Position numbers and translations under genes: made by a program. The notes beneath the pieces were generated by a model. It searched no databases. It was not told the DNA's origin and saw only the letters and a program-made list of their open reading frames with translations. Shown in pieces: positions 22,942 through 37,177 of a stretch of DNA of 64,000 nt. Location: the NCBI RefSeq assembly GCF_032452875.1, contig NW_026893632.1, forward strand, positions 124,001 through 188,000. The letters are read 5' to 3'. Positions within the stretch are counted from its first letter, which is position 1. The number at the start of each line of letters is the position of its first letter. The DNA is from Bos javanicus (lineage: Eukaryota; Chordata; Mammalia; Artiodactyla; Bovidae).

Positions 22942-24665
22942 CTGATCACGTGACTGACCATGCACTGTTCACGTCGCTGATCACACACCTATCACGTGAC
23001 TGATCATGCACTGATCACGTGGCTCTCATGCACTGATCACGTGATTGCGCATGCACTGATCACGTACTTGTATGCACTGCTCACGTGGCTATCATGCACT
23101 GATCATGTGACTGATCATGCACTGATCACGTAGCTATCTTGCACTGATCACTTGGCTGATCATACACTCATCACGGGACTGATCGTGCACTGATTACGGA
23201 GCTATCATGCATTGACTACATGACTCCACATGCACTGATCACGCGGATGATCATGCACTGATCACGTGACTGACCATGCACTGATCACGTGACTGATTAT
23301 GCACTGATCACGTGGCTGATCATGCACTGATCACGTGGCTATCATGCACTGCTCACGTGGCTGATCATGCAAACATCAGGTGGCTATCATGCACTTCTCA
23401 CCTGGCTGGTCATGCAATGTTCACGTAGCTACCATATACTGGTCACGTGACTGATCATGCACAGATCACGTAAATGATCATGCACTGTTCACGTGACTTA
23501 TCATGTACTGATCACGTGACTGATCACGCACTGATCACGTGGCTATCATGCACTGCTCACGTGGCTGATCATGCAATGATCACGTAACAACCATGTACTG
23601 GTCACGTGACTGATCATGCAATGATCACGTAAGTAATCCTGCGCTGATCACCTGACTCATCATGCACTGATCACGTGGCTGATCACACACGTATCACGTG
23701 ACTGATCATGCACTGATCACGTGGCTATCATGCACTGATTACGTGGCTGATCATGCAATGATCACGTAGCTACCATGTACTGGTCAAGTGACTGATCTTG
23801 CACTGATCACGTAATTGATCATGCACTGATCACGTGGCTGATAAAGCACTGATCACGTGGCTATCATGCACTGCTAATGTGGCTGATCATGAAATGATCA
23901 CGAAGCTCCCATGTACTGGTCACGTGACTGATCATGCACTGATCATGTAGCTGAACATGCACTGATCACGTGACTGATCATGCACTGATAACGTGGCTAT
24001 CATGCACTGATCACTTGGCTGGTCATACACTGATCACGCAGCTCCCATGTACTGGTCACGAGACTGATCATGCACTGATGACGTAATTGATCATGCACTG
24101 ATCACGTGGCTATCATGCACTGATCACATGGCTGGTCATACACTGATCACGTGACTGATCATGCACTGATCACGTGGCTATCATGCACTGATCACATGGC
24201 TGGTCATACACTGATCACGTGCCTGATCATGCACTGATCACGTGGCTATCATGCAATGATCACATGGCTGGTCATACACTGATCACGTGCCTGGTCATGC
24301 ACAGATTACATGACTGATCATGCACTGATCACGTCACTGCTCATGCACTGATCACGTGGTTATCATGCACTACTCACGTGGCTGATCATGCAATGATCAT
24401 GTAGCTACCATGTACCGGTCACGTGACTGATCATACACCCATCAGGTGACTGATCATGCACTGATCACGTGGCTATCATGCACTGATCATGTGGCTGATC
24501 ATACACTGATCACCTGCCTGGTCATGCACAGATCACGTGACTAATCATGAACTGATCACGTAGCAATCATTCACTGATCACCTGGCTGATCATGCAGTGA
24601 TCACGTGGCTATCATGCAATGATCACGTGGCTATCATGCACTGATCACGTGGCTGATCATGCACT
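22942..24665. repeat. 23-mer tract B6-A13
   Basis: Near-identical copy of 17452-19175; one difference is GTAGCTGAAC for GTAGTTGAAC near 23946. No gene. Confidence 0.87.
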
Positions 24666-25027
24666 GATACTGTGACTGAGCATGGACTGATCACATGACT
24701 ATCATGTAGTGATCACGTGACTTAATGGCGCTGACCATGTGACTGATCATGCGCTGAGCATGTTTGCTATCATACACTGATCATGTGCCTCTGGAGGCAA
24801 TAAACAAAGAGCTGAGTAGGCATGAATCAAACAGTCATCAGGCAATAATCATGGAACTCAGCTGTGAGGAATCATGCTGCTCAGCTGGCAATAATCAAGC
24901 AGCTGAGCAGGCAGGAATTACACAGCACAGCTGGCAATTGTCAAGCAGATGACAGGCAGGAATCATGCAGCTCAGTTGGCAATTGTCAAGCAGATGAGCA
25001 GACAGTAATCACGCAGCTCAGCAGGCC
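24666..25027 (+). repeat. Cassette A13, A/B chimera
   Basis: Counterpart of A10, with CTCAGTTGGC and B-type downstream flank. The lead-in is GATACTG. Confidence 0.92.
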
Positions 25028-25664
25028 CTGATCACGTGACTGACCATGCACTGTTCACGTCGCTGATCACACACCTATCACGTGACTGATCATGCACTGA
25101 TCACGTGGCTATCATGCACTGATCACATTTCTGGTCATACACTGATCACGTGACTGATCATGCACTGATCACGTGGCTATCATGCACTGATCACATGGCT
25201 GGTCATACACTGATCACGTGCCTGGTCATGCACTGATCACGTGCCTGTTCATGCACTGATTACGTGGCTATCATGCACTGATCACATGGCAGGTCATACA
25301 CTGATCACGTGCCTGGTCATGCACAGATTACATGACTGATCATGCACTGATCACGTCACTGATCATGCACTGATCACGTGGCTATCATGTACTGATCACG
25401 TGACTGATCATGCAATGATCACGTAGCTACCATGTACTGGTCACGTGACTGATCTTGCACTGATCATGTGGCTATCATGCACTGATCATGTGGCTGATCA
25501 TACACTGATCACCTGCCTGGTCATGCACACATCACGTGACTAATCATGAACTGATCACGTAGCAATCATTCACTGATCACCTGGCTGATCATGCAGTGAT
25601 CACGTGGCTATCATGCAATGATCACGTGGCTATCATGCACTGATCACGTGGCTGATCATGCACT
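25028..25664. repeat. 999-bp module tract, first of two
   Basis: Same as 19538-20174 in the parts compared. No gene. Confidence 0.87.
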
Positions 25665-26026
25665 GATACCGTGACTGAGCATGGACTGATCACATGACTA
25701 TCATGTAGTGATCACGTGACTTAATGGCGCTGACCATGTGACTGATCATGCGCTGAGCATGTTTGCTATCATACACTGATCATGTGCCTCTGGAGGCAAT
25801 AAACAAAGAGCTGAGTAGGCATGAATCAAACAGTCATCAGGCAATAATCATGGAACTCAGCTGTGAGGAATCATGCTGCTCAGCTGGCAATAATCAAGCA
25901 GCTGAGCAGGCAGGAATTACACAGCACAGCTGGCAATTGTCAAGCAGATGACAGGCAGGAATCATGCAGCTCAGTTGGCAATTGTCAAGCAGATGAGCAG
26001 ACAGTAATCACGCAGCTCAGCAGGCC
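25665..26026 (+). repeat. Cassette A14, A/B chimera (extra copy)
   Basis: The additional 999-bp module. It differs from A13 in GATACCG versus GATACTG. B-type flank follows. Confidence 0.92.
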
Positions 26027-26663
26027 CTGATCACGTGACTGACCATGCACTGTTCACGTCGCTGATCACACACCTATCACGTGACTGATCATGCACTGAT
26101 CACGTGGCTATCATGCACTGATCACATTTCTGGTCATACACTGATCACGTGACTGATCATGCACTGATCACGTGGCTATCATGCACTGATCACATGGCTG
26201 GTCATACACTGATCACGTGCCTGGTCATGCACTGATCACGTGCCTGTTCATGCACTGATTACGTGGCTATCATGCACTGATCACATGGCAGGTCATACAC
26301 TGATCACGTGCCTGGTCATGCACAGATTACATGACTGATCATGCACTGATCACGTCACTGATCATGCACTGATCACGTGGCTATCATGTACTGATCACGT
26401 GACTGATCATGCAATGATCACGTAGCTACCATGTACTGGTCACGTGACTGATCTTGCACTGATCATGTGGCTATCATGCACTGATCATGTGGCTGATCAT
26501 ACACTGATCACCTGCCTGGTCATGCACACATCACGTGACTAATCATGAACTGATCACGTAGCAATCATTCACTGATCACCTGGCTGATCATGCAGTGATC
26601 ACGTGGCTATCATGCAATGATCACGTGGCTATCATGCACTGATCACGTGGCTGATCATGCACT
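26027..26663. repeat. 999-bp module tract, second of two
   Basis: Direct repeat of 25028-25664 at 999 bp. No gene. Confidence 0.87.
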
Positions 26664-27025
26664 GATACCGTGACTGAGCATGGACTGATCACATGACTAT
26701 CATGTAGTGATCACGTGACTTAATGGCGCTGACCATGTGACTGATCATGCGCTGAGCATGTTTGCTATCATACACTGATCATGTGCCTCTGGAGGCAATA
26801 AACAAAGAGCTGAGTAGGCATGAATCAAACAGTCAGCAGGCAATAATCATGGAACTCAACTGTGAGGAATCATGCTGCTCAGCTGGCAATAATCAAGCAG
26901 CTGAGCAGGCAGGAATTACACAGCACAGCTGGCAATTGTCAAGCAGATGACAGGCAGGAATCATGCAGCTCAGCTGGCAATTGTCAAGCAGATGAGCAGA
27001 CAGGAATCACGCAGCTCAGCAGGCC
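26664..27025 (+). repeat. Cassette A15 (CTCAACTG lineage)
   Basis: Counterpart of A11 but without its private lead-in changes (it reads CATGTAGTG and TAATGGCGCTG). Carries CTCAACTG and GACAGGAATC. Confidence 0.94.
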
Positions 27026-28365
27026 CTGATCACGTGACTGAGCATGCACTGTTCACGTGGCTGATCATACACTGATTACGTGATTGATCCTGCACTGATC
27101 ACTTGGATATCATGCACTGATCACGTGGCTGATCATACACTGTTCACGTGTCTGACCATGCACTGATCACGTGGCTGATCATGCCCTGATCATGTGGCTG
27201 TCATGCACTGCTCACGTGGCTGATCATGAAAACATCAAGTGGCTATCATGCACTTCTCACCTGGCTGGTCATGCAATGTTCACGTAGCTACCATATACTG
27301 GTCACGTGACTGATCATGCACAGATCACGTAAATGATCATGCACTGTTCACGTGACTAAGCATGTACTGATCACCTGACTGATCATGCACTGATCACGTG
27401 GCTATCATGCACTGCTCACGTGGCTGATCATGCAATGATCACGTAGCAACCATGTACTGGTCACGAGACTGATCATGCACTGATCACGTAATTAATCCTA
27501 CACTGATCACCTGACTCATCCTGCACTGATCACGTGGCTGATCACACACGTATCACGTGACTGATCATGCACTGATCACGTGGCTATCATTCACTGATCA
27601 CGTGGATATCATGCACGGGTCACGTGGCTGATCACACACGTATCACGTGACTGATCATGCACTGATCACGTGGCTATCATGCACTGATCACGTGGCTGAT
27701 CATGCAATGATCACGTAGCTACCATGTACTGGTCAAGTGACTGATCTTGCACTGATCACGTAATTGATCATGCACTGATCACGTGGCTGATCAAGCACTG
27801 ATCACGTGGCTATCATGCACTGCTAACGTGGTTGATCATGAAATGATCAGGAAGCTCCCATGTACTGGTCACTTGACTGATCATGCACTGATCATGTGGC
27901 TGATCATGCACTGATCACGTGACTGATCATGCACTGATCACGTGGCTATCATGCACTGATCACTTGGGTGGTCATACACTTATCACGCAGCTCCCATGTA
28001 CTGGTCACGTGACTGATCATGCACTGATGACGTAATTGATCATGCACTGATCACGTGGCTATCATGCACTGATCACATGGCTGGTCATACACTGATCACG
28101 TGACTGATCATGCACTGATCACGTGGCTATCATGCACTGATCACATGGCTAGTCATACACTGATCACGTGCCTGGTCATGCACTGATCACGTGGCTATCA
28201 TGCACTGATCACATGGCTGGTCATACACTGATCACGTGCCTGGTCAAGCACAGATTACATGACTGATCATGCACTGATCACGTCACTGATCATGCACTGA
28301 TCACGTGGCTATCATGCAATGATCACGTGGCTATCATGCACTGATCACGTGGCTGATCATGCACT
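27026..28365. repeat. 23-mer tract A15-A16
   Basis: A-only type, matching 20537-21876; A-to-A interval 1702 bp in both. No gene. Confidence 0.87.
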
Positions 28366-28727
28366 GATACTGTGACTGAGCATGGACTGATCACATGACT
28401 ATCATGTAGTGATCACGTGACTTAATGGCGCTGACCATGTGACTGATCATGCGCTGAGCATGTTTGCTATCATACACTGATCATGTGCCTCTGGAGGCAA
28501 TAAACAAAGAGCTGAGTAGGCATGAATCAAACAGTCATCAGGCAATAATCATGGAACTCAGCTGTGAGGAATCATGCTGCTCAGCTGGCAATAATCAAGC
28601 AGCTGAGCAGGCAGGAATTACACAGCACAGCTGGCAATTGTCAAGCAGATGACAGGCAGGAATCATGCAGCTCAGCTGGCAATTGTCAAGCAGATGAGCA
28701 GACAGGAATCACGCAGCTCAGCAGGCC
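28366..28727 (+). repeat. Cassette A16
   Basis: Starts a third, partial copy of the 5.49-kb HOR. Markers as A9 and A12. Confidence 0.94.
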
Positions 28728-29127
28728 CTGATCACGTGACTGAGCATGCACTGTTCACGTGGCTGATCATACACTGATTACGTGATTGATCATGCACTGA
28801 TCACTTGGATATCATGCACTGATTCTGTGGCTGATCATACACTGTTCACGTGTCTGACCATGCACTGATCACGTGGCTGATCATACACTGCTCACGTAAC
28901 TGATCATGCACTGATCACGTAATTGATCATGCACTGATCACGTGGCTGATCATGCTCTGAACACGTGAGTGATCATGCACTGATCACGTGACTGATCATG
29001 CACTGATCACGTGGCTATCATGCACTGCTCACGTGGCTGATCATGCAGTGATCACGCAGCTACCATGTACTGGACACATGACTGATCATGCACTGATCAC
29101 GTAATTGATCATGCACTGATCACCTGG
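28728..29127. repeat. A16-B7 spacer
   Basis: Standard 664-bp spacing, same variants as 22239-22638. Confidence 0.88.
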
Positions 29128-29430
29128 CTTATCATGCATTGATCATGTGACTGATCATGTGCTGATCATGTTTGGTGTCACACACTGATCATGTGCATCT
29201 GGAGGCAATGAACAAAGAGCTGAGTAGGCAGGAATCAGTCAGCAGGCTATAATCATGGAACTCAGCTCTGAGAAATCATGCTGCTCAGCTGGAAATAATC
29301 AAGTAGATGGCAGGCAGGAATTATGCAGCACAGGTGGCAATAGTCAAGGAGATGACAGGCAGGAATCGTACAGCTCAGCTGGCAATTGTCAAGCAGATGA
29401 GCAGACAGTAATCACGCAGCTCAGCAGGCC
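29128..29430 (+). repeat. Cassette B7
   Basis: Same type as B5 and B6; 6,489 bp after B6. Confidence 0.92.
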
Positions 29431-31153
29431 CTGATCACGTGACTGACCATGCACTGTTCACGTCGCTGATCACACACCTATCACGTGACTGATCATGCAC
29501 TGATCACGTGGCTCTCATGCACTGATCACGTGATTGCGCATGCACTGATCACGTACTGTATGCACTGCTCACGTGGCTATCATGCACTGATCATGTGACT
29601 GATCATGCACTGATCACGTAGCTATCTTGCACTGATCACTTGGCTGATCATACACTCATCACGGGACTGATCGTGCACTGATTACGGAGCTATCATGCAT
29701 TGACTACATGACTCCACATGCACTGATCACGCGGATGATCATGCACTGATCACGTGACTGACCATGCACTGATCACGTGACTGATTATGCACTGATCACG
29801 TGGCTGATCATGCACTGATCACGTGGCTATCATGCACTGCTCACGTGGCTGATCATGCAAACATCAGGTGGCTATCATGCACTTCTCACCTGGCTGGTCA
29901 TGCAATGTTCACGTAGCTACCATATACTGGTCACGTGACTGATCATGCACAGATCACGTAAATGATCATGCACTGTTCACGTGACTTATCATGTACTGAT
30001 CACGTGACTGATCACGCACTGATCACGTGGCTATCATGCACTGCTCACGTGGCTGATCATGCAATGATCACGTAACAACCATGTACTGGTCACGTGACTG
30101 ATCATGCAATGATCACGTAAGTAATCCTGCGCTGATCACCTGACTCATCATGCACTGATCACGTGGCTGATCACACACGTATCACGTGACTGATCATGCA
30201 CTGATCACGTGGCTATCATGCACTGATTACGTGGCTGATCATGCAATGATCACGTAGCTACCATGTACTGGTCAAGTGACTGATCTTGCACTGATCACGT
30301 AATTGATCATGCACTGATCACGTGGCTGATAAAGCACTGATCACGTGGCTATCATGCACTGCTAATGTGGCTGATCATGAAATGATCACGAAGCTCCCAT
30401 GTACTGGTCACCTGACTGATCATGCACTGATCATGTAGCTGAACATGCACTGATCACGTGACTGATCATGCACTGATAACGTGGCTATCATGCACTGATC
30501 ACTTGGCTGGTCATACACTGATCACGCAGCTCCCATGTACTGGTCACGAGACTGATCATGCACTGATGACGTAATTGATCATGCACTGATCACGTGGCTA
30601 TCATGCACTGATCACATGGCTGGTCATACACTGATCACGTGACTGATCATGCACTGATCACGTGGCTATCATGCACTGATCACATGGCTGGTCATACACT
30701 GATCACGTGCCTGATCATGCACTGATCACGTGGCTATCATGCAATGATCACATGGCTGGTCATACACTGATCACGTGCCTGGTCATGCACAGATTACATG
30801 ACTGATCATGCACTGATCACGTCACTGCTCATGCACTGATCACGTGGTTATCATGCACTACTCACGTGGCTGATCATGCAATGATCATGTAGCTACCATG
30901 TACCGGTCACGTGACTGATCATACACCCATCAGGTGACTGATCATGCACTGATCACGTGGCTATCATGCACTGATCATGTGGCTGATCATACACTGATCA
31001 CCTGCCTGGTCATGCACAGATCACGTGACTAATCATGAACTGATCACGTAGCAATCATTCACTGATCACCTGGCTGATCATGCAGTGATCACGTGGCTAT
31101 CATGCAATGATCACGTGGCTATCATGCACTGATCACGTGGCTGATCATGCACT
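29431..31153. repeat. 23-mer tract B7-A17
   Basis: Copy of 22942-24665, one base shorter; GGTCACCTGAC near 30408 is private. No gene. Confidence 0.87.
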
Positions 31154-31515
31154 GATACTGTGACTGAGCATGGACTGATCACATGACTATCATGTAGTGA
31201 TCACGTGACTTAATGGCGCTGACCATGTGACTGATCATGCGCTGAGCATGTTTGCTATCATACACTGATCATGTGCCTCTGGAGGCAATAAACAAAGAGC
31301 TGAGTAGGCATGAATCAAACAGTCATCAGGCAATAATCATGGAACTCAGCTGTGAGGAATCATGCTGCTCAGCTGGCAATAATCAAGCAGCTGAGCAGGC
31401 AGGAATTACACAGCACAGCTGGCAATTGTCAAGCAGATGACAGGCAGGAATCATGCAGCTCAGTTGGCAATTGTCAAGCAGATGAGCAGACAGTAATCAC
31501 GCAGCTCAGCAGGCC
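31154..31515 (+). repeat. Cassette A17
   Basis: Shares CTCAGTTGGC and GACAGTAATC with chimeras A10, A13 and A14 but has the normal A flank (ACTGAGCATGC). It may resemble the parent of the chimeras, or be one repaired by exchange. Confidence 0.92.
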
Positions 31516-31915
31516 CTGATCACGTGACTGAGCATGCACTGTTCACGTGGCTGATCATACACTGATTACGTGATTGATCATGCACTGATCACTTGGATAT
31601 CATGCACTGATACTTTGGCTGATCATACACTGTTCACGTGTCTGACCATGCACTGATCACGTGGCTGATCATACACTGCTCACTTAACTGATCATGCACT
31701 GATCACGTAATTGATCATGCACTGATCACGTGGCTGATCATGCACTGAACAGGTGACTGATCATGCACTGATCACGTGACTGATCATGCACTGATCACGT
31801 GGCTATCATGCACTGCTCACGTGGCTGATCATGCAGTGATCACGCAGCTACCATGTACTGGACACATGACTGATCATGCACTGATCACGTAATTGATCAT
31901 GCACTGATCACCTGG
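31516..31915. repeat. A17-B8 spacer
   Basis: 664-bp spacing, with private GATACTTTGGC and CACTTAACTG; GAACAGGTGAC is shared with the A20 and A22 spacers. Confidence 0.88.
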
Positions 31916-32218
31916 CTTATCATGCATTCATCATGTGACTGATCATGTGCTGATCATGTTTGGTGTCACACACTGATCATGTGCATCTGGAGGCAATGAA
32001 CAAAGGGCTGAGTAGGCAGGAATCAGTCAGCAGGCTATAATCATGGAACTCAGCTCTGAGAAATCATGCTGCTCAGCTGGAAATAATCAAGTAGATGGCA
32101 GGCAGGAATTATGCAGCACAGGTGGCAATAGTCAAGGAGATGACAGGCAGGAATCGTACAGCTCACCTGGCAATTGTCAAGCAGATGAGCAGACAGTAAT
32201 CACGCAGCTCAGCAGGCC
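31916..32218 (+). repeat. Cassette B8
   Basis: Core B with CAAAGGGCTG and CAGCTCACCTGGC, shared with B10 and B11. Confidence 0.92.
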
Positions 32219-33890
32219 CTGATCACGTGACTGACCATGCACTGTTCACGTCGCTGATCACACACCTATCACGTGACTGATCATGCACTGATCACGTGGC
32301 TCTCATGCACTGATCACGTGATTGCACATGCACTGATCACGTACTTGTATGCACTGCTCACGTGGCTATCATGCACTGATCATGTGACTGATCATGCACT
32401 GATCACGTAGCTATCTTGCACTGATCACTTGGCTGATCATACACTCATCACGGGACTGATCGTGCACTGATTACGGTGCTATCATGCATTGACTACATGA
32501 CTCCACATGCACTGATCACGTGGATGATCATGCACTGATCACGTGACTGACCATGCACTGATCACGTGGCTATCATGCACTGATCACGTGGCTATCATGC
32601 ACTGCTCACGTAGCTGATCATGCAAGCATCAGGTGGCTATCATGCACTTCTCACCTGGCTGGTCATGCAATGTTCACGTAGCTACCATATACTGGTCACG
32701 TGACTGATCATGCACAGATCACGTAAATGATCATGCACTGTTCACGTGACTGATCATGTACTGATCACGTGACTGATCACGCACTGATCACTTGGCTATC
32801 ATGCACTGCTCACGTGGCTGATCATGCAATGATCACGTAGCAACCATGTACTGGTCACGTGACTGATCATAAATGATCACGTAAGTAATCCTGCGCATAT
32901 CACCTGACTCATCATGCACTGATCACGTGGCTGATCACACGGATCACGTGACTGATCATGCACTGATCACGTGGCTATCATGCACTGATTACGTGGCTGA
33001 TCATGCAATGAACACGTAGCTACCATGTACTGGTCACGTGACTGATCTTGCACTGATCACGTAATTGATCATGCACTGATCACGTGGCTGATCAAGCACT
33101 GATCACGTGGCTATCATGCACCGCTAACGTGGCTGATCATGAAATGATCACGCAGCTACCATGTACTGGTCACGTGACTGATCATGCACTGATCATGTGG
33201 CTTATCATGCACTGATCATGTGACTGATCATGCACTGATCACTTGGCTATCATGCACTGATCACTTGGCTGGTCATACACTGATCACGCAGCTCCCATGT
33301 ACTGGTCACGTGACTGATCATGCACTGATGACGTAATTGATCATGCACTGATCACGTGGCTATCATGCACTGATCACATGGCTGGTCATACACTTATCAC
33401 GTAACTGATCATGCAACGATCACGTGGCTATCATCCACTGATCACATGGCTGGTCATACACTGATCACGTGCCTGGTCATTCACTGATCACGTGGCTATC
33501 ATGCACTGATCACATGGCTGGTCATACACTGATCACGTGCCTGGTCATGCAGATTACATGACTGATCATGCACTGATCACGTCACTGATCATGCACTGGT
33601 CACGTGGCTAACATGCACTACTCACGTGGCTGATCATGCAATGATCACGTAGCTACCATGTACTGGTCACGTGACTGATCTTGCACTGATCACGTGGCTA
33701 TCATGCACTGATCATGTGGCTGATCATACACTGATCACCTGCCTGGTCATGCACAGATCACGTGACTAATCATGAACTGATCACGTAGCAATCATTCACT
33801 GATCACCTGGCTGATCATGCAGTGATCACGTGGCTATCATGCAATGATCACGTGGCTATCATGCACTGATCACGTGGCTGATCATGCACT
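32219..33890. repeat. 23-mer tract B8-A18
   Basis: Related to 29431-31153 but more distant (A-to-A interval 2,737 bp). It has CAAGCATCAGG, a shortened GATCATAAATGATC near 32864, and CACACGGATCACG. No gene. Confidence 0.86.
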
Positions 33891-34207
33891 GATACCGTGA
33901 CTGAGCATGGACTGATCACATGACTATCATGTAGTGATCACGTGACTTAATGGCGCTGACCATGTGACTGATCATGCGCTGAGCATGTTTGCTATCATAC
34001 ACTGATCATGTGCCTCTGGAGGCAATAAACAAAGAGCTGAGTAGGCATGAATCAAACAGTCAGCAGGCAATAATCATGGAACTCAGCTGTGAGGAATCAT
34101 GCTGCTCAGCTGGCAATAATCAAGCAGCTGAGCAGGCAGGAATTACACAGCACAGCTGGCAATTGTCAAGCAGATGAGCAGACAGTAATCACGCAACTCA
34201 GCAGGCC
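33891..34207 (+). repeat. Cassette A18, short form
   Basis: 317 bp. Lacks one 45-bp sub-repeat and carries GTCAGCAGG, GCAACTCAGC and a GATCACATGAC flank. It is the twin of A23, 9,840 bp downstream. Confidence 0.94.
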
Positions 34208-34607
34208 CTGATCACATGACTGAGCATGCACTGTTCACGTGGCTGATCATACACTGATTACGTGATTGATCATGCACTGATCACTTGGATATCATGCACT
34301 GATCATGTGGCTGATCATACACTGTTCACGTGTCTGACCATGCACTGATCACGTGGCTGATCACACACTGCTCACGTAACTGATCATGCACTGATCACGT
34401 AATTGATCATGCACTGATCACGTGGCTGATCATGCACTGAACACGTGACTGATCATGCACTGATCACGTGACTGATCATGCACTGATCACGTGGCTATCA
34501 TGCACTGCTCACGTGGCTGATCATGCAGTGATCACACAGCTACCATGTACAGGTCACATGACTGATCATGCACTGATCACGTAATTGATCATGCACTGAT
34601 CACCTGG
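34208..34607. repeat. A18-B9 spacer
   Basis: Spacing 619 bp, that is 664 minus the 45 bp missing from A18; the 23-mer spacer itself is full length. Confidence 0.88.
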
Positions 34608-34911
34608 CTTATCATGCATTCATCATGTGACTGATCATGTGCTGATCATGTTTGGTGTCACACACTGATCTTGTGCATCTGGAGGCAATGAGCAAAGAGC
34701 TGAGTATGCAGGAATCAGTCAGCAGGCTATAATCATGGAACTCAGCTCTGAGAAATCATGCTGCTCAGCTGGAAATAATCAAGTAGATGAGCAGGCAGGA
34801 ATTATGCAGCACAGGTGGCAATAGTCAAGGAGATGACAGGCAGGAATCGTACAGCTCAGATGGCAATTGTCAAGCAGATGAGCAGACAGTAATCACGCTG
34901 CTCAGCAGGCC
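34608..34911 (+). repeat. Cassette B9
   Basis: Carries GATCTTGTGC, CAATGAGCAAAG, GAGTATGCAGG, CAGCTCAGATGG and GCTGCTCAGC; closest to B12, with B4-like sub-repeats. Confidence 0.92.
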
Positions 34912-35841
34912 CTGATCACGTGACTGACCATGCACTGTTCACGTCGCTGATCACACACCTATCACGTGACTGATTATGCACTGATCACGTAATTGATCAT
35001 GCACTGATCACGTGGCTGATCAAGCACTGATTACGTGGCTATCATGCACTGCTAACGTGGCTGATCATGAAATGATCACGCAGCTCCCATGTACTCGTCA
35101 CGTGACTGATCATGCACTGATCATGTGGCTGATCATGCACTGATCACGTAACTGATCATGCACTCACGACGTGGCTATCATGCACTGATCACTTGGCTGG
35201 TAATACACTGATCACGCAGCTCCCATGTACTGGTCACGTGACTGATCATGCACTGATCACGTGGCTATCATGCACTGATCACATGGCTGGTCATACACTG
35301 ATCACGTGACTGATCATGCACTGATCACGTGGCTATCATGCACTGATCACATGGCTGGTCATACACTGATCACGTGCCTGGTCATGCACTGATCACGTGC
35401 CTGTTCATGCACTGATCACGTGGCTATCATGCACTGATCACATGGCTGTTCATACAGTGATCACGTGCCTGGTCATGCACAGATTACATGACTGATCATG
35501 CACTGATCACGTCACTATCATGCACTGGTCACGTGGCTATCATGCACTGATCACGTGGCTATCATGCACTGATCACGTGGCTGATCATGCAATGATCACG
35601 TAGCTACCATGTACTGGTCACGTGACTGATCTTGCACTGATCACGTGGCTATCATGCACTGATCATGTGGCTGATCATACACTGATCACCTGCCTGGTCA
35701 TGCACAAATCACGTGACTAATCATGAACTGATCACGTAGCAATCATTCACTGATCACCTGGCTGATCATGCAGTGATCACGTGGCTATCATGCAATGATC
35801 ACGTGGCTATCATGCACTGATCACGTGGCTGATCATGCACT
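34912..35841. repeat. 23-mer tract B9-A19
   Basis: Same unit order as 12484-13413, including CATGAAATGATC, TACTCGTCACG and CACTCACGACG. No gene. Confidence 0.87.
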
Positions 35842-36203
35842 GATACCGTGACTGAGCATGGACTGATCACATGACTATCATGTAGTGATCACGTGACTTA
35901 ATGGCGCTGACCATGTGATTGATCATGCGTTGAACATGTTTGCTATCATACACTGATCATGTGCCTCTGGAGGCAATAAACAAAGAGCTGAGTAGGCATG
36001 AATCAAACAGTCAGCAGGCAATAATCATGGAACTCAACTGTGAGGAATCATGCTGCTCAGCTGGCAATAATCAAGCAGCTGAGCAGGCAGGAATTACACA
36101 GCACAGCTGGCAATTGTCAAGCAGATGACAGGCAGGAATCATGCAGCTCAGCTGGCAATTGTCAAGCAGATGAGCAGACAGGAATCACGCAGCTCAGCAG
36201 GCC
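35842..36203 (+). repeat. Cassette A19 (CTCAACTG lineage)
   Basis: Lead-in GTGATTG with GCGTTGAACATG; CTCAACTG and GACAGGAATC. Starts the 2.97-kb HOR. Confidence 0.94.
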
Positions 36204-37177
36204 CTGATCACGTGACTGAGCATGCACTGTTCACGTGGCTGATCATACACTGATTACGTGATTGATCATGCACTGATCACTTGGATATCATGCACTGATC
36301 ACGTGGCTGATCATACACTGTTCACGTGTCTGACCATGCACTGATCACGTGGCTGATTATGCACTGATCACGTGGCTGATCATGCCCTGATCATGTGGCT
36401 ATCATGCACTGCTCACGTGGCTGATCATGAAAACATCAAGTGGCTATCATGCACTTCTCACCTGGCTGGTCATGCAATGTTCACGTAGCTACCATTTACT
36501 GGTCACGTGACTGATCATGCACAGATCACGTAAATGATCATGCACTGTTCACGTGACTGATCATGTACTGATCACCTGACTGAACACGCACTGATCACGT
36601 GGCTATCATGCACTGCTCACGTGGCTGATCATGCAATGATCACGTAGCAACCATGTACTGGTCACGAGACTGATCATGCACTGATCACGTAATTAATCCT
36701 GCACTGATCACCTGACTCATCATGCACTGATCACGTGGCTGATCACACACGTATCACGTGACTGATCATGCACTGTTCAAGTGGTTATCATGCACTAATC
36801 ACGTGCTATAATTCACTGATCACGTGGATATCATGCACGGGTCACGTGGCTGATCACACACGTATCACGTGACTGATCATGCACTGATCACGTGGCTATC
36901 ATGCACTGATCACGTGGCTATCATGCACTGATCACGTGGCTGATCATGCAATGATCACGTAGCTACCATGTACTGGTCACGTGACTGATCTTGCACTGAT
37001 CACGTGGCTGATCATACACTGATCACCTGCCTGGTCATGCACAGATCACGTGACTAATCATGAACTGATCACGTAGCAATCATTCACTGATCACCTGGCT
37101 GATCATGCAGTGATCACGTGGCTATCATGCTTGATCACGTGGCTATCATGCACTGATCACGTGGCTGATCATGCACT
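36204..37177. repeat. Decayed 23-mer tract A19-A20
   Basis: A-only type with CATGAAAACATCAAG and GTGCTATAATTC, like the 2.0-kb HOR but about 680 bp shorter. It is the decayed partner of the clean tract 46044-47019. CATGCTTGATCACG near 37127 is private to the 2.97-kb HOR. No gene. Confidence 0.87.

Larger units (their letters stand above)
21877..28365. repeat. 5.49-kb HOR, copy 2, expanded to 6,489 bp
   Basis: The interval order is 2789, 999, 999 and 1702 bp. It equals copy 1 plus exactly one additional 999-bp module. Confidence 0.92.
28366..31515. repeat. 5.49-kb HOR, copy 3, partial
   Basis: Only the 2.79-kb A-B segment and the next A are present. The first interval is 2,788 bp, one base short because GTACTGTATGC near 29551 replaces GTACTTGTATGC. 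After 31515 the flank is A-type, so the chimeric 999-bp module is not here. Confidence 0.88.
33891..36203. repeat. 9,840-bp-spaced duplication, copy 1
   Basis: A18, B9 and A19 with their tracts recur at 43731-46043 at exactly 9,840 bp with no net indel. Both contain GATCTTG in B, CACTCACGACG and the A-to-A interval of 1,951 bp. Confidence 0.9.
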
